Shown here piece after piece: positions 8,341 to 17,663 of a stretch of 64,000 bases of DNA. The stretch is from Ereboglobus luteus. Lineage in GTDB: Bacteria; Verrucomicrobiota; Verrucomicrobiia; Opitutales; Opitutaceae. The notes under the pieces were generated by a model, which saw nothing but the letters and a program-made list of their open reading frames with translations, ran no database searches and was not told where the DNA came from. Within the stretch, counting starts at the first letter, position 1. Every line of letters starts with the position of its first letter. Both the position numbers and the translations under genes were made by a program. Location: the NCBI RefSeq assembly GCF_003096195.1, contig NZ_CP023004.1, forward strand, positions 3,204,501 to 3,268,500, read 5' to 3'.

Positions 8341-8455
8341 TGTGTGTTGTCAGATTGAGTGCTTTTTGGCGCGGGGCGAGGGATTTTTATCTGGTGCGCG
8401 CGTTTGTGTTCGCGCACGAAAAATCGAATTGGCGAAACCGTGTTCCGGCGGTTTT

Positions 8456-9490
8456 ATGCAAAACATGCCTTCAAAGCCTTCCTCCGGTTTCAAACTTGAT
8501 TTGCCCGCGCGTCCGCGCCGGCTGCGCCGCAACGCGAGTGTGCGCGCGCTTGTGGAGGAGACCGTGTTGCGTCCGGCGGATTTTATCGCGCCGCTGTTTG
8601 TGATCGACGGGAAGGGCGCGCCGGAGCCAATTGCCTCGATGCCGGGCGTGGCGCGTTTTAACGTCGCGGATTTGGTGCGGGAGTGCCGCGCGCTTTGGAA
8701 ACTCGGCGTGCCGGCGGTCGCGTTATTTCCCAAAATCGACGCCAGGCTCAAGGATCCCTCGGGCTCGATTGCGCTTGATGAGGACGCCTTGGTTTTGCGC
8801 GCCGTGCGCGCCGTGAAAAAAGCGCTGCCCGGGCTGGTCGTGATGACGGACATAGCGCTCGATCCTTACACGAGCCACGGGCACGACGGTTTGCTTTCTG
8901 ACGATGGACGCGAGGTGTTGAACGACGCCACCGTGGAGGTGCTCGCAAAAATGGCCGTGCTGCATGCGCGCGCGGGCGTGGATTTTGTCGCGCCGTCCGA
9001 CATGATGGACGGGCGCATCGCGGCGATTCGCAAGGCGCTCGACGCGGAGGGATTTGATCAGACTGCGATCATGGCGTATTCGTCGAAATTCGCGTCGGCA
9101 TATTACGGACCGTTTCGCGACGCGGTCGGCAGCGCCAAGGCCGCGGGCACGAGCTTGCTCGACAAGCGCACCTATCAGCTCAATCCCGCCAACCGCCGCG
9201 AGGCGATTGCCGAGGCGATCATCGACGAGGGCGAGGGCGCGGACATCCTGATGGTGAAACCCGCCGGCCCTTATCTGGACATCATCCGCGACGTGCGCGA
9301 GGTCACGCGCAAGCCGCTCGCCGCGTATCAGGTTTCGGGTGAATACGCTCAGCTGCATGCCGCCGCGAAACTCGGCTGGCTTGACCTTGAGCGCACGAGC
9401 ATGGAGTCGGTGCTCGCAATCAAGCGCGCCGGCGCGGACATGATTCTGACGTATTTTGCCAAAACTCTGGCAGTGCGCTTGAAAGCGTGA
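8456..9490 (+). CDS. hemB: Delta-aminolevulinic acid dehydratase (porphobilinogen synthase)
   Basis: 344 residues. It joins two 5-aminolevulinate molecules into porphobilinogen in haem and corrinoid synthesis. Schiff-base lysines are visible in YSSKFASAYYGPF and ILMVKPAGPYLD. The metal site reads DIALDPYTSHGHDG, with aspartates where zinc enzymes have a Cys cluster, so this is the Mg2+-type, zinc-independent enzyme. ATG 8456 was chosen because conserved similarity begins just after it; the frame stays open to 8342 but is atypical there. A nearby ATG at 8465 is an alternative. It stands alone, without other hem genes. Confidence 0.95.
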   Translation: MQNMPSKPSSGFKLDLPARPRRLRRNASVRALVEETVLRPADFIAPLFVIDGKGAPEPIASMPGVARFNVADLVRECRALWKLGVPAVALFPKIDARLKDPSGSIALDEDALVLRAVRAVKKALPGLVVMTDIALDPYTSHGHDGLLSDDGREVLNDATVEVLAKMAVLHARAGVDFVAPSDMMDGRIAAIRKALDAEGFDQTAIMAYSSKFASAYYGPFRDAVGSAKAAGTSLLDKRTYQLNPANRREAIAEAIIDEGEGADILMVKPAGPYLDIIRDVREVTRKPLAAYQVSGEYAQLHAAAKLGWLDLERTSMESVLAIKRAGADMILTYFAKTLAVRLKA

Positions 9491-9626
9491 TCGCCACCAA
9501 CAGCCGCGCAGTTTTCCCGAGGGGGGCGCGTTGATGCCAAACGCGCGAAGCGCGAAAAAATAAAAAAAAGCTGTTACCTTGTCCGGCAGGCGCGGTTTAT
9601 AGGGGACAACAAATAGTCCCGCATTA

Positions 9627-10526
9627 ATGCTTTCCATACGATCCATCACCAAACGCTTCGGCGGGTTCACCGCGCTGGACGAGGTTTCCCTCGAAATATC
9701 CCCGGGCGAATGTTTCGGCCTGCTCGGGCCAAACGGCGCCGGCAAGACGACGCTCATGTCGCTCATCGCCGGGCTTCGCAAACCGGACGGCGGCACGATT
9801 TCGCCCGGCAAATCCGGCGCGCGCGCCTCGCTCGGCTTGGTGCCGCAAAACGTCGCGCTCTACACCGACCTGACCGCCGGGCAGAACTTGGAAATCTTTG
9901 GCAAGCTGCAGGGATTGCGCGGCGCGACATTGCGCGAGCGGGTGGGGGAGGCGCTTGAGGCAGTGCAGCTTTCGGAGCGCCGCAAGGATGTCGTGAAAAC
10001 ATTTTCGGGCGGCATGCAGCGCCGCCTTAATCTCGCCGCGGCGCTCCTGCACCGACCGGGGTTGCTGCTTTGCGACGAGCCGACCGTCGGCGTCGATCCC
10101 CAGTCGCGCAACGCCATCTTCGACTACCTCGGGCAACTCAATCGCGACGGGCTCACGATCATTTATTCCACGCATTACATGGAGGAGGCGGCGCGCCTTT
10201 GCTCGCGCATCGGCATCATTGACCACGGAAAAATCCTCGCGCTCGGCACGCTCGACGAGCTGCTTGCGCTGCTGCCGTTCGAGGACGAGATCATTTTTCC
10301 AAACACATCCGAAACGAAACTTTTCGCAGAGCGCATGGCGCCGCATGGAAAACTTGTTTCGGAAAACGGCGCGCAATATCGATTCTTTCCGCAGCTTAAA
10401 CTCTCGGAGTTTTACCGGCGCGCGGAGGAACTCAACCTGCCCGCGCGCCTTTTCGCGCAGCAACGTCCCACGCTCGAGGCGGTGTTTTTGCACCTGACCG
10501 GGCGCACCTTGCGCGACACGAAATAA
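9627..10526 (+). CDS. ABC exporter ATP-binding protein
   Basis: 299 residues with one ABC domain: Walker A GPNGAGKTT near residue 36, signature FSGGMQRRL and Walker B LLLCDEPTVGVDP. The C-terminal extension (about residues 215-299) resembles that of drug-export ATPases of the DrrA/CcmA type. The ABC-2 permease gene follows after 36 bp and a GbsR/MarR regulator follows that, suggesting a small self-contained efflux operon. The substrate cannot be told from sequence. Confidence 0.9.
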   Translation: MLSIRSITKRFGGFTALDEVSLEISPGECFGLLGPNGAGKTTLMSLIAGLRKPDGGTISPGKSGARASLGLVPQNVALYTDLTAGQNLEIFGKLQGLRGATLRERVGEALEAVQLSERRKDVVKTFSGGMQRRLNLAAALLHRPGLLLCDEPTVGVDPQSRNAIFDYLGQLNRDGLTIIYSTHYMEEAARLCSRIGIIDHGKILALGTLDELLALLPFEDEIIFPNTSETKLFAERMAPHGKLVSENGAQYRFFPQLKLSEFYRRAEELNLPARLFAQQRPTLEAVFLHLTGRTLRDTK

Positions 10527-10562
10527 ACCGGCGAGAGCCATTCACCCCTGATTTTTTGAAGC

Positions 10563-11915
10563 ATGTCCATCATCCTCACTTTGCTCCGCAAGGAATATCT
10601 GATTTTCAAGTGCGACCGCGCCGCGTTCGCGCTTACTTTTCTCGTGCCGGCGCTGATGATTTATATATTCGGCATGGTCTTCGGCATCAATCGCGCCGAC
10701 ACCGGCCCGAGGGGAATTCCCCTGGCCGTCGTCAACGAGTGCGACAATCCGGCCGCGCTGCGCCTGGTCGATGTGCTGCGCGCCGAAAAGGGTTTTAGGA
10801 TAATCACCACAACAACGCCGGACGGCGGCGCGGCGCGCGACCTCGAGGCCGGCGACTTGAAACCGCTCATGCGCGACAATGTGTTTCGTTTTGCAATCGT
10901 GATTCCCTCAAACCTGATTGAAACCAGCACGGTTGGCGTGAACCTGAAACTGCTTTCCAACCCGCGCAACGAGATCGAAACGCAAACAGTCAACGGCCTG
11001 CTGCAAAAATGTATTTTTTCGAACGTCCCCCAACTGCTCGGCCAGTCAATGCAAGCCAGCATGAAATCGATGCTCGGCGGCGCGGGGAAGGACAAGCTCA
11101 ACCGCAACATCGCGGGCGCCATTTCAGAATCGTTTGACATCAATGAAACCGAGGTGCTCAGGGAGCTCGAGGCGGGCAATTTTGGCTTCGACCGGATAAC
11201 CTCTCGCGCTGAGGGCGCCGCCGATGACGGAAAAACAAAGAAAGGCAATCCGCTCGGCGAACTAATAAAAATCGAAAACGAGCAGGTGGTGGGCAAGGAT
11301 GTGAAAAGTCCCGCGGCGGCGCGCAATGTGGGCGCGTGGGCGGTCATGTTTCTCCTGTTTTCGGTCTCCCATCTGGCGATCACGCTTTTTGAGGAAAAAC
11401 GCGCCGGTTTGCTTCAACGGTTGATGTCCTCCTCGGTGCGGCCCTCGCATGTGTTGTGGAGTAAATTTTTGTTCGGTGTGCTTCTCGGACTTGTGCAATT
11501 GATGGCGCTTTTCTGCGCGGGCCGCTTGCTATACGGGCTGGATATCGTCTCGCACTTTGGTCAGCTCCTGCTGGTGAGCGCGGCTGCCGCGGGGGCATGC
11601 GCGGGCTTCGGAATGTTGATTGCGTCAATCGCCCGCACCTCCGCTGCTGCGGGGTTCCTGACAACACTTTTGGTGATGCTGATGAGCTGCCTCGGCGGCG
11701 CATGGGTGCCGGTTTCGTTCATGCCGGAAGTCGTCCAAAAAATCAGCGTGTTCACGATTCCTTACTGGGTCATCGAGGGATTCATGCAAGTATTCTGGGA
11801 GGGCGGTTCGCTCGCGCGACTCGCGCCGACAGTCGGCGTGCTGTGCGGCATCACACTCGCCGCGATGAGCGTGGCCTGGTGGCGGTTCAAACGCGGGACG
11901 ATTTTTGAGCCCTGA
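10563..11915 (+). CDS. ABC-2 type transport permease
   Basis: 450 residues. A first membrane segment (FALTFLVPALMIYIFGMVFG) is followed by a large extracytoplasmic region (about residues 55-255), then about five further membrane segments (VMFLLFSVSHLAITLF, LLLVSAAAAGACAGFGML, GFLTTLLVMLMSCLGG and others). This is the YhgE/YbhS-like ABC-2 plan in which one polypeptide acts as a homodimer with a separate ATPase. It is 36 bp downstream of that ATPase gene. Confidence 0.9.
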   Translation: MSIILTLLRKEYLIFKCDRAAFALTFLVPALMIYIFGMVFGINRADTGPRGIPLAVVNECDNPAALRLVDVLRAEKGFRIITTTTPDGGAARDLEAGDLKPLMRDNVFRFAIVIPSNLIETSTVGVNLKLLSNPRNEIETQTVNGLLQKCIFSNVPQLLGQSMQASMKSMLGGAGKDKLNRNIAGAISESFDINETEVLRELEAGNFGFDRITSRAEGAADDGKTKKGNPLGELIKIENEQVVGKDVKSPAAARNVGAWAVMFLLFSVSHLAITLFEEKRAGLLQRLMSSSVRPSHVLWSKFLFGVLLGLVQLMALFCAGRLLYGLDIVSHFGQLLLVSAAAAGACAGFGMLIASIARTSAAAGFLTTLLVMLMSCLGGAWVPVSFMPEVVQKISVFTIPYWVIEGFMQVFWEGGSLARLAPTVGVLCGITLAAMSVAWWRFKRGTIFEP

Positions 11916-11989
11916 GCGGCGCGGCCGGTAAAATTTGAATCGAGAAGATTTTCATTGATTTTCTTAATTTTCAATTTATACCGAAAATT

Positions 11990-12502
11990 ATGAATTCCGA
12001 ACTAAGGCAAGCGAGGGAAAGTTTCATCGCCCAATGGGGCGCGATGGGCACGGCGTGGGGAATCAACAAAACAATGGCGCAGATTCACGCCCTGCTGATG
12101 ATCGCCCCCGGGCCGGTGAACACGGACGAGGTGATGGAGCAGCTCGGCATCAGCCGGGGAAACGCGAACACCAATCTGCGCGAGTTGGTGAATTGGGGGC
12201 TGGTTCGCACCGTTTTTCAGAAAGGGGACAGGAAGGATTATTTCGAGTCCGAAAAAGATGTGTGGAAGATGTTCTGCTGCATTGCGAGGGAACGCAAACG
12301 GCGCGAAGTGGAACCGGTCTTGAACGCGCTTGGACAGTGCGCCGAAAAGACCGCCAAGCTGAAGGGGGCCGAGGCGGAGACGTTTAACAAAACCGTCGGG
12401 GATTTGCACGACTTCGTGGGCATGGTCGCGGGCGCTCTCGACAGGATCGGTCGCAGCGAACAAAGCGCGGTCATGCCGGCGCTGATGAAATTGCTGAGTT
12501 AA
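11990..12502 (+). CDS. GbsR/MarR family transcriptional regulator
   Basis: 170 residues. A winged helix-turn-helix spans about residues 35-90 (TDEVMEQLGISRGNANTNLR and WGLVRTVFQKGDRKDYF). This is the GbsR-type variant of MarR. It follows the ABC exporter genes by 74 bp of very AT-rich sequence with repeated GATTTTC words, a plausible promoter/operator. Control of the preceding exporter is inferred from proximity only. Confidence 0.85.
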   Translation: MNSELRQARESFIAQWGAMGTAWGINKTMAQIHALLMIAPGPVNTDEVMEQLGISRGNANTNLRELVNWGLVRTVFQKGDRKDYFESEKDVWKMFCCIARERKRREVEPVLNALGQCAEKTAKLKGAEAETFNKTVGDLHDFVGMVAGALDRIGRSEQSAVMPALMKLLS

Positions 12503-12568
12503 GCGCATGCTTGTGATGAGAATTGCGAGGATGGGTTTGGTTAAATGTTTCAGAAAATATTGAAAATA

Positions 12569-13483
12569 ATGAATGATTCAAAACATGTTGTAACCGGGGC
12601 GTTCGGATTGTCCGGCCGTTATATTGCGAGACGCCTGCTGGGGCGCGGGATTTCCGTGGAGACGCTGACAAATACGCAGCCCAAAGCCGATCCGTTTGGC
12701 GGTCGTGTTCGCGCTCATCCGCTGAACTTTTCCGACGCCGACGGCTTGGTCCGCGCGCTTGATGGCGCGGACGTTCTCTACAACACCTATTGGGTGCGGT
12801 TCGACTGCAAGCGCTTCACCCACGAGCAGGCGGTGCGAAACACGTTTGCGCTTTTTGATGCTGCGGGGCGCGCGGGCGTGAGGCGAATTGTGCACGTGAG
12901 CATTATGAATCCGGATTCGCGTTCCGGGCTGCCTTATTTCCGGGGGAAGGGACAGATTGAGGAATACTTGCGCGCCGGGGCGGTGCCGCACTCCATTTTG
13001 CGCCCGGCGGTGCTTTTTGGGGACAATGCGATTTTGTTGAACAACATTGCGTGGATGCTGCGGCGTTTTCCGTGTTTTGGCATTTTCGGGGATGGAAAAT
13101 ACAAGATCGAGCCGGTTCATGTGGATGATCTCGCGGCGCTGGCGGTCGAGCATGGCGCGCGCACGAAAAAAAGCGTGACGCTCGACGTGAAGGGGCCGGA
13201 GTCATTCGAGTATCGCGAACTGGTGCGCGCGATCGGCGGGGCGATTGGATGCGAGCGCCGGTTGTTTTCGATTTCGCCGGCGACCGGTTATTTTTGCGGC
13301 AAACTGATGAGTGTTTTGAAGGGCGACGTGGTAATCACACGGGAGGAAATCCAGGGATTGATGGCCGGCCTGCTTGCGACTGACTCGGAGCCAAATGCGC
13401 CGACACGATTGAGCGACTGGCTTGCCGCCAACCGGGACTGGCTGGGCGGGCGTTACCAAAACGAAATGAAACGGCGCGTTTAG
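12569..13483 (+). CDS. NAD(P)-binding epimerase / NmrA-like protein
   Basis: About 304 residues. The N-terminal Rossmann loop reads VVTGAFGLSGRYIARR (residues 7-22), of the atypical SDR TGxxGxxG form. It also contains VHVSIMNPDSRSGLPYFRGK and LRPAVLFGD, as in complex-I-assembly-like and NmrA-like SDRs. The usual YxxxK pair is reduced to YFRGK, so catalysis is uncertain. ATG 12569 gives the normal N-terminus; an in-frame ATG at 12545 would add eight residues. It is separated from gbsR by 66 bp. Confidence 0.75.
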   Translation: MNDSKHVVTGAFGLSGRYIARRLLGRGISVETLTNTQPKADPFGGRVRAHPLNFSDADGLVRALDGADVLYNTYWVRFDCKRFTHEQAVRNTFALFDAAGRAGVRRIVHVSIMNPDSRSGLPYFRGKGQIEEYLRAGAVPHSILRPAVLFGDNAILLNNIAWMLRRFPCFGIFGDGKYKIEPVHVDDLAALAVEHGARTKKSVTLDVKGPESFEYRELVRAIGGAIGCERRLFSISPATGYFCGKLMSVLKGDVVITREEIQGLMAGLLATDSEPNAPTRLSDWLAANRDWLGGRYQNEMKRRV

Positions 13484-13654
13484 CGAAACGGCCAACCAAG
13501 GGCATTCCCCTGAATGCCATTGGCCGGTGCAATATGCCCCGCGGCGTTGCGTTGGAATCATCCGGCATAATTTGCAACATCTCGTCGCTTTTGTTTTCAT
13601 ACTGTTACAAATCCATGCATATTGCCGGGGCGCAACTGGCCGTGTTTTTTGCTC

Positions 13655-16501
13655 ATGATGAAACCGCACATTTTTTATAATTTTCCGGAAGGTGTATTTT
13701 TGACGCTGGTTTTGTTGTGCGGCGTGTGCGTTTCCGGCACCGCACAGACATTCCAGTCGCCCGGCAAGACCCCGCCGCCGAGGGCCTCGACAACAACCTC
13801 GTCGGGAGCGCCGCGCGATTTTTCGAATCCCGCCTATGGGGACTCGCTTTCTAACGGCGGCGCGGCGGGCAACGGCGCGTATGCGGTTACGATTCCGCTC
13901 ACCACCGAGGCGATGACGCAGCTTGCGCAACAATCCGCCGTCGTTGTTGCCAGTCCGGGCGCGGACACCAATCCCGCCGGCGAGGTCATTTCCGCCACGC
14001 GCTCCAGCCTTACCATGAACGCCAATCCATGGACGCCGGTCATGGGCGAGTTTCATTATTCGCGTTATCCGGCGGCGGAATGGCGCGACGAAATCCTCAA
14101 GATGAAATCGGGCGGCATCGACATCGTGGCGACGTATGTTTTCTGGATACACCACGAGGAAATAGAGGGGCGCTTCGATTGGAGTGGCGATCGCGACTTG
14201 CGGCGCTTCGTGCAAACATGCGGCGAGCTGGGCATGCGCGTGATGGTGCGGCTCGGCCCGTGGTGCCACGGCGAGGTGCGTCACGGCGGGTTGCCCGACT
14301 GGCTCGTGGCGAGCGGCTGCCGGCTGCGCTCCGACGACCCGCGCTACATGGACAAGGCCCGCATTCTCTACAGCGAAATCGCCGCGCAAATCGACGGTCT
14401 GCTTTGGAAAGACGGCGGGCCGGTGATTGGCGTGCAACTTGAGAACGAATACCGCGGCCCCGCCGAGCACCTGCTCGCGCTCAAAAAAATGGCAATCGAC
14501 GCGGGCATGGTCGTGCCGCTCTACACGCGCACCGGCTGGCCCGCGCTTTCCACCCCGATGCCGCAGGGCGAAATCGTGCCGCTCTACGGTGTTTACGCGG
14601 AGGGATTTTGGGATCGTGAAATCACACCGATGCCGGGCAACTACTGGACGGGTTTCCGTTTCACGACGCTGCGCGTTGACAGCAACATCGCGAACGAGGC
14701 GCTCGGGCGCGACAACGTCGCCGACGATCCCGATGTCGCGTCGTATCCCTACATGACTTGCGAGATAGGCGGCGGCATGATGAGCTCGTATCATCGGCGC
14801 CTTCTCATCGACCCGCGCGACATCGAATCGACCACGCTCGTAAAGCTCGGTTCCGGCAGCGTGCAACCCGGCTACTACATGTATCATGGCGGTGTGAATC
14901 CCGAGAGCGCGACCGGCGTCACGCTTCAGGAAAACCAATCCACGCGCTTCACAAACTGGAACGACCTTCCCGAAAAAAATTACGATTTCCAAGCGCCCCT
15001 CGGGCTCGGCGGCCAGGTGCGCCCGCACTACCACCTGCTGCGCCGGCAGCATTTGTTCATGCACGATTTTGGCTACCTGCTTTCGGGTATGCCCACCGTG
15101 CTGCCCGCGAACCGCCCCTCCGGCAAGGACGACAAACGCACGCTCCGCTGGGCGATGCGCTCGAACGGCCGCTCCGGTTTTATTTTCGTCAACAACTACC
15201 AGCGCCACCAATCCATGCCGATTCATCGCGGCGTGCAATTCGCGCTCAACCTGCCTCCTCTCGAATCCGTCTCGCCGCTCCCGAGCAGCGCGGACGCCAC
15301 GCGCGCCGCGGGACTGTCCGGCACCACGCTCGACGCCGCGCGCCGCGCCGCCGTCGCGCAAGCCGTGAGCAAGCGCATGGTGCCGGTCGCGCCGGTGGAC
15401 ATTCCCGCGGACATCTCGTTTTTCTGGCCCTTCAACTTCGACCTCGGCAACGGCGCCATCCTCGCCTACGCGACCGCGCAGCTACTCTGCTTTGCCGACA
15501 CACCCGACGAAAAAGAGCGCGTCTATTTCTTCTCGGAAATCCCCGGCATTCCGCCCGAGCTTGCATTCAACGACCTCACCGTGCGCGACGTTAGCAACGC
15601 CTCCGGGCGCCAGCGAAAAGGCGACGGCCTCGTGCGCATCACCAGTCCGAAAAGCGGCCACTCGCCCGCGATCACGCTGCGCTCCTACGACGGCAGGGCG
15701 ATCAGCATTGTGATTCTTTCTTACGCCGATTCGCTCAACCTCTACAAACTCACCTGGGGCGACGAGGACCGCGTATTCCTCTCGAAACATCCCGTCACAA
15801 TCGACACCGACGAAACGCTCCGAGTGCACGCTCCCACGCCCGATCCGGTGGGCGTGCTCGTGTATCCGCGCCCCGACCCCAACGCGCCCGGCGCGAAAAA
15901 TGGAACGAAGTTCGCGCGCTGGCTGCTCGCATTCCTGACCGGCATCCAGGCGGGCGAGGGCGTGTTCGCAAAAATCACCGTGCCCGGCGCTGCAAACCCC
16001 GCGCTCGCAAAAGTCGCCGCGCCCCGTGTCGAGAAAATGCGCGACGCAGGCCCGCCGCGCGAAATCCCTCCCGGCAAATCGCCCCGACCCGTTCCCGCCG
16101 CGCCCGTCGCCGCGGATTTCGCCTCCGCGGCCGCATGGAAAATCGCACTTCCCGCTGGAGTCTGGAAAAATCCAACCGAGCCAATCCTGCGCATTCACTA
16201 CACAGGCGACGTCGCCCGCGTGTTGCTCGACGGAAAACCCATTCTCGACGATTTCTACAACGGTCTCCCGCTCGACCTGCCGCTCTCGCGCCTCGCCGAA
16301 AAACTCGACGCCGGCGCGCAACTCACCGTGGAGATATTGCCCCTGCGCAAAGACGCGCCGATCCTGCTCCCGAACAGCGCGTTCCCGCGTTTCGGCCCGC
16401 GCGCGTCGATAGTCGAGTTGGGCAAACTGGAAATCCTGCAAACCTTCACGCACACCCTCGTGCCATCAATCAACGACGGCACGAGCGGCGACGAGGAGTG
16501 A
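13655..16501 (+). CDS. Secreted GH35-like beta-galactosidase
   Basis: About 948 residues with an N-terminal export signal (GVFLTLVLLCGVCVSGTAQ). The GH35 TIM barrel occupies roughly residues 120-480: GEFHYSRYPAAEWRDEI, then DIVATYVFWIHHEE, then the acid/base Glu in VQLENEYRG near residue 263. The nucleophile Glu is probably in YMTCEIGGGMMSS. C-terminal beta-rich domains follow, with a jelly-roll-like segment near residue 830 on. ATG 13655 (or 13658) is the real start; the frame opens at 13622 only with TTG. Substrate could be galactan or galactosyl side chains. A long reverse-strand frame across it is a shadow. Confidence 0.9.
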   Translation: MMKPHIFYNFPEGVFLTLVLLCGVCVSGTAQTFQSPGKTPPPRASTTTSSGAPRDFSNPAYGDSLSNGGAAGNGAYAVTIPLTTEAMTQLAQQSAVVVASPGADTNPAGEVISATRSSLTMNANPWTPVMGEFHYSRYPAAEWRDEILKMKSGGIDIVATYVFWIHHEEIEGRFDWSGDRDLRRFVQTCGELGMRVMVRLGPWCHGEVRHGGLPDWLVASGCRLRSDDPRYMDKARILYSEIAAQIDGLLWKDGGPVIGVQLENEYRGPAEHLLALKKMAIDAGMVVPLYTRTGWPALSTPMPQGEIVPLYGVYAEGFWDREITPMPGNYWTGFRFTTLRVDSNIANEALGRDNVADDPDVASYPYMTCEIGGGMMSSYHRRLLIDPRDIESTTLVKLGSGSVQPGYYMYHGGVNPESATGVTLQENQSTRFTNWNDLPEKNYDFQAPLGLGGQVRPHYHLLRRQHLFMHDFGYLLSGMPTVLPANRPSGKDDKRTLRWAMRSNGRSGFIFVNNYQRHQSMPIHRGVQFALNLPPLESVSPLPSSADATRAAGLSGTTLDAARRAAVAQAVSKRMVPVAPVDIPADISFFWPFNFDLGNGAILAYATAQLLCFADTPDEKERVYFFSEIPGIPPELAFNDLTVRDVSNASGRQRKGDGLVRITSPKSGHSPAITLRSYDGRAISIVILSYADSLNLYKLTWGDEDRVFLSKHPVTIDTDETLRVHAPTPDPVGVLVYPRPDPNAPGAKNGTKFARWLLAFLTGIQAGEGVFAKITVPGAANPALAKVAAPRVEKMRDAGPPREIPPGKSPRPVPAAPVAADFASAAAWKIALPAGVWKNPTEPILRIHYTGDVARVLLDGKPILDDFYNGLPLDLPLSRLAEKLDAGAQLTVEILPLRKDAPILLPNSAFPRFGPRASIVELGKLEILQTFTHTLVPSINDGTSGDEE

Positions 16502-16563
16502 TGCCATTGACAGGGCGGTTTTGGCGAAACCACGCGCCTTCGCAAACAGGTTTGCTTGATTGA

Positions 16564-16629
16564 GGTAGGGCTAACCGTCCTCGGTGAGCCGTGACGCGCT
16601 TTCGGCTCAGCCGGAGGCTTTGCCCTACC
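16564..16629. repeat. Palindromic intergenic repeat, GGTAGGGC family copy 1
   Basis: GGTAGGGCTAACCGTCC and GGTGAGCCG on the left are mirrored by CGGCTCAGCCGGAGGC and GCCCTACC on the right. The related copy 2 is at 43252-43307. It fills the gap between the GH35 gene and the mutarotase-like pseudogene. Confidence 0.7.
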
Positions 16630-16656
16630 AAGATGTGCCAATATTATAACGCGCGA

Positions 16657-17621
16657 TTATCGCTCGAAAAATTCATACTCGATATTCCACCGGGCCGTCT
16701 GGGCGGGAGGAATCTGGAATAGTGTGTAGGGTTCCAAACAGGCGGTGGCGGGACATGCCCAGAAGACGATGTGCGAGAGTTGTCCGCTGCCTTTGGCGCG
16801 CACTCCGGCTCCCGATTTTCGGTTGCATAGCTCGAAGGCGTAGCCGGTTTGAGCGGGATCGTGGCCGTGGAGGTTGCCCATGAAAACTTTTTCGCCGGGG
16901 TTTAGTTCGCGCGAGAAATTTATGCCGGTGTCGGTTAGCGCCACGCTGTCATACGCCTCGCGCCAGTCGCCTTTGGGGGGAAGGGGAGGCGGATCTCGGT
17001 GTCCGGTCCCGTGGTCATGCCGTCGATGGTGAAAAAGTTGTGGTTGTAAACTTGTCCCTCCAGCGGTTTCACGCCTGTGTTTTTGAGGGTGTATTCGATT
17101 CGCAGGCCGGGTTTGTCGGAGGTGAGTTGCAATGTTTTGCGGTAGTCGTAGCCGAAGCCGCCGCTGGCGAGTGTGTGTTGGAAATCCACCCGGTCGGCGC
17201 TTATGCCGGTTTGTCGTTTGCCTTTGTTTGCGATCGGATAGGTCAGGAAGCGGTCGTAGGGGGCTTCGGAGATTTTGCGCAATGCGCCCACTCCGATTTT
17301 CAGGAATTCGTCTCCTGCGGCGGCGTCTTCGTAACCGGATTGTGTGAACTCATCGACCGGGCCGCAGATGCCGTCGTGCCGCAACGGATCGTGCGCGGGA
17401 AACCATTCGCCGAAGTAGCGGTGTCCGCGCCAACGCAGGTCGCGAATCACGCCCGCCCAATCGAAGCGCGCGCCGCGGTAGTAGCCCGCGTCGGAATCCG
17501 GCAGGCAGATTTCCGCCTGGACGCCGTTGGCGGAGATGCGCGCGGCGGGAAAATCCGGCGACGTAGGGGCGCACCTTGCGTGCGCCCTCGTGGGCGAGTG
17601 TGTGTGTGCGGACGGATTCAC
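16657..17621 (-). pseudogene. Mutarotase-like (aldose 1-epimerase superfamily) protein, frameshifted
   Basis: Two overlapping frames together encode one protein. The 5' part (17621 to about 16980) carries DAGYYRGARFDWAGVIRDL, then YRKTLQLTSDKPG and VYNHNFFTIDG. The 3' part (to 16657) carries NLHGHDPAQTGYAF and LEPYTLFQIPP. The correct reading (KGDWREAYDSVALTD) is restored by a one-base shift at the six-base G run 16975-16980. The N-terminal residues up to about SPDFP are read from the inverted repeat at 17563-17663, so the true start seems to have been overwritten. Family members are cytosolic sugar-ring epimerase-like proteins of unproven substrate. An assembly error in the G run is the alternative to a pseudogene. 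Confidence 0.75.
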
Positions 17622-17663
17622 AAAGCGGGGCGGCGCGAGGGCGCACGCGAGGTGCGCCCCTAC
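17563..17663. repeat. Inverted repeat with 27-bp arms (GTAGGGGCGCACC)
   Basis: Left arm 17563-17589 and right arm 17637-17663 are reverse complements with a single mismatch, around a 47-base centre. The element forms the 5' end of the downstream pseudogene and supplies the stop codon of the upstream gene (TAG in the right arm). Architecture and arm length match the element at 63696-63783, but the sequence differs. It is probably a miniature mobile repeat. Confidence 0.8.

Noticed and set aside
9530-9572. CGCGCGAAGCGCG hairpin followed by an A tract after hemB
   Set aside because: It would act as a terminator only on the reverse strand, where no gene ends here; left unassigned.
13202-15361. 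719-codon reverse-strand open frame
   Set aside because: Lies antisense to the GH35 gene, which has clear catalytic motifs; its composition is the Arg/His/Val-rich type of shadow frames in GC-rich DNA.
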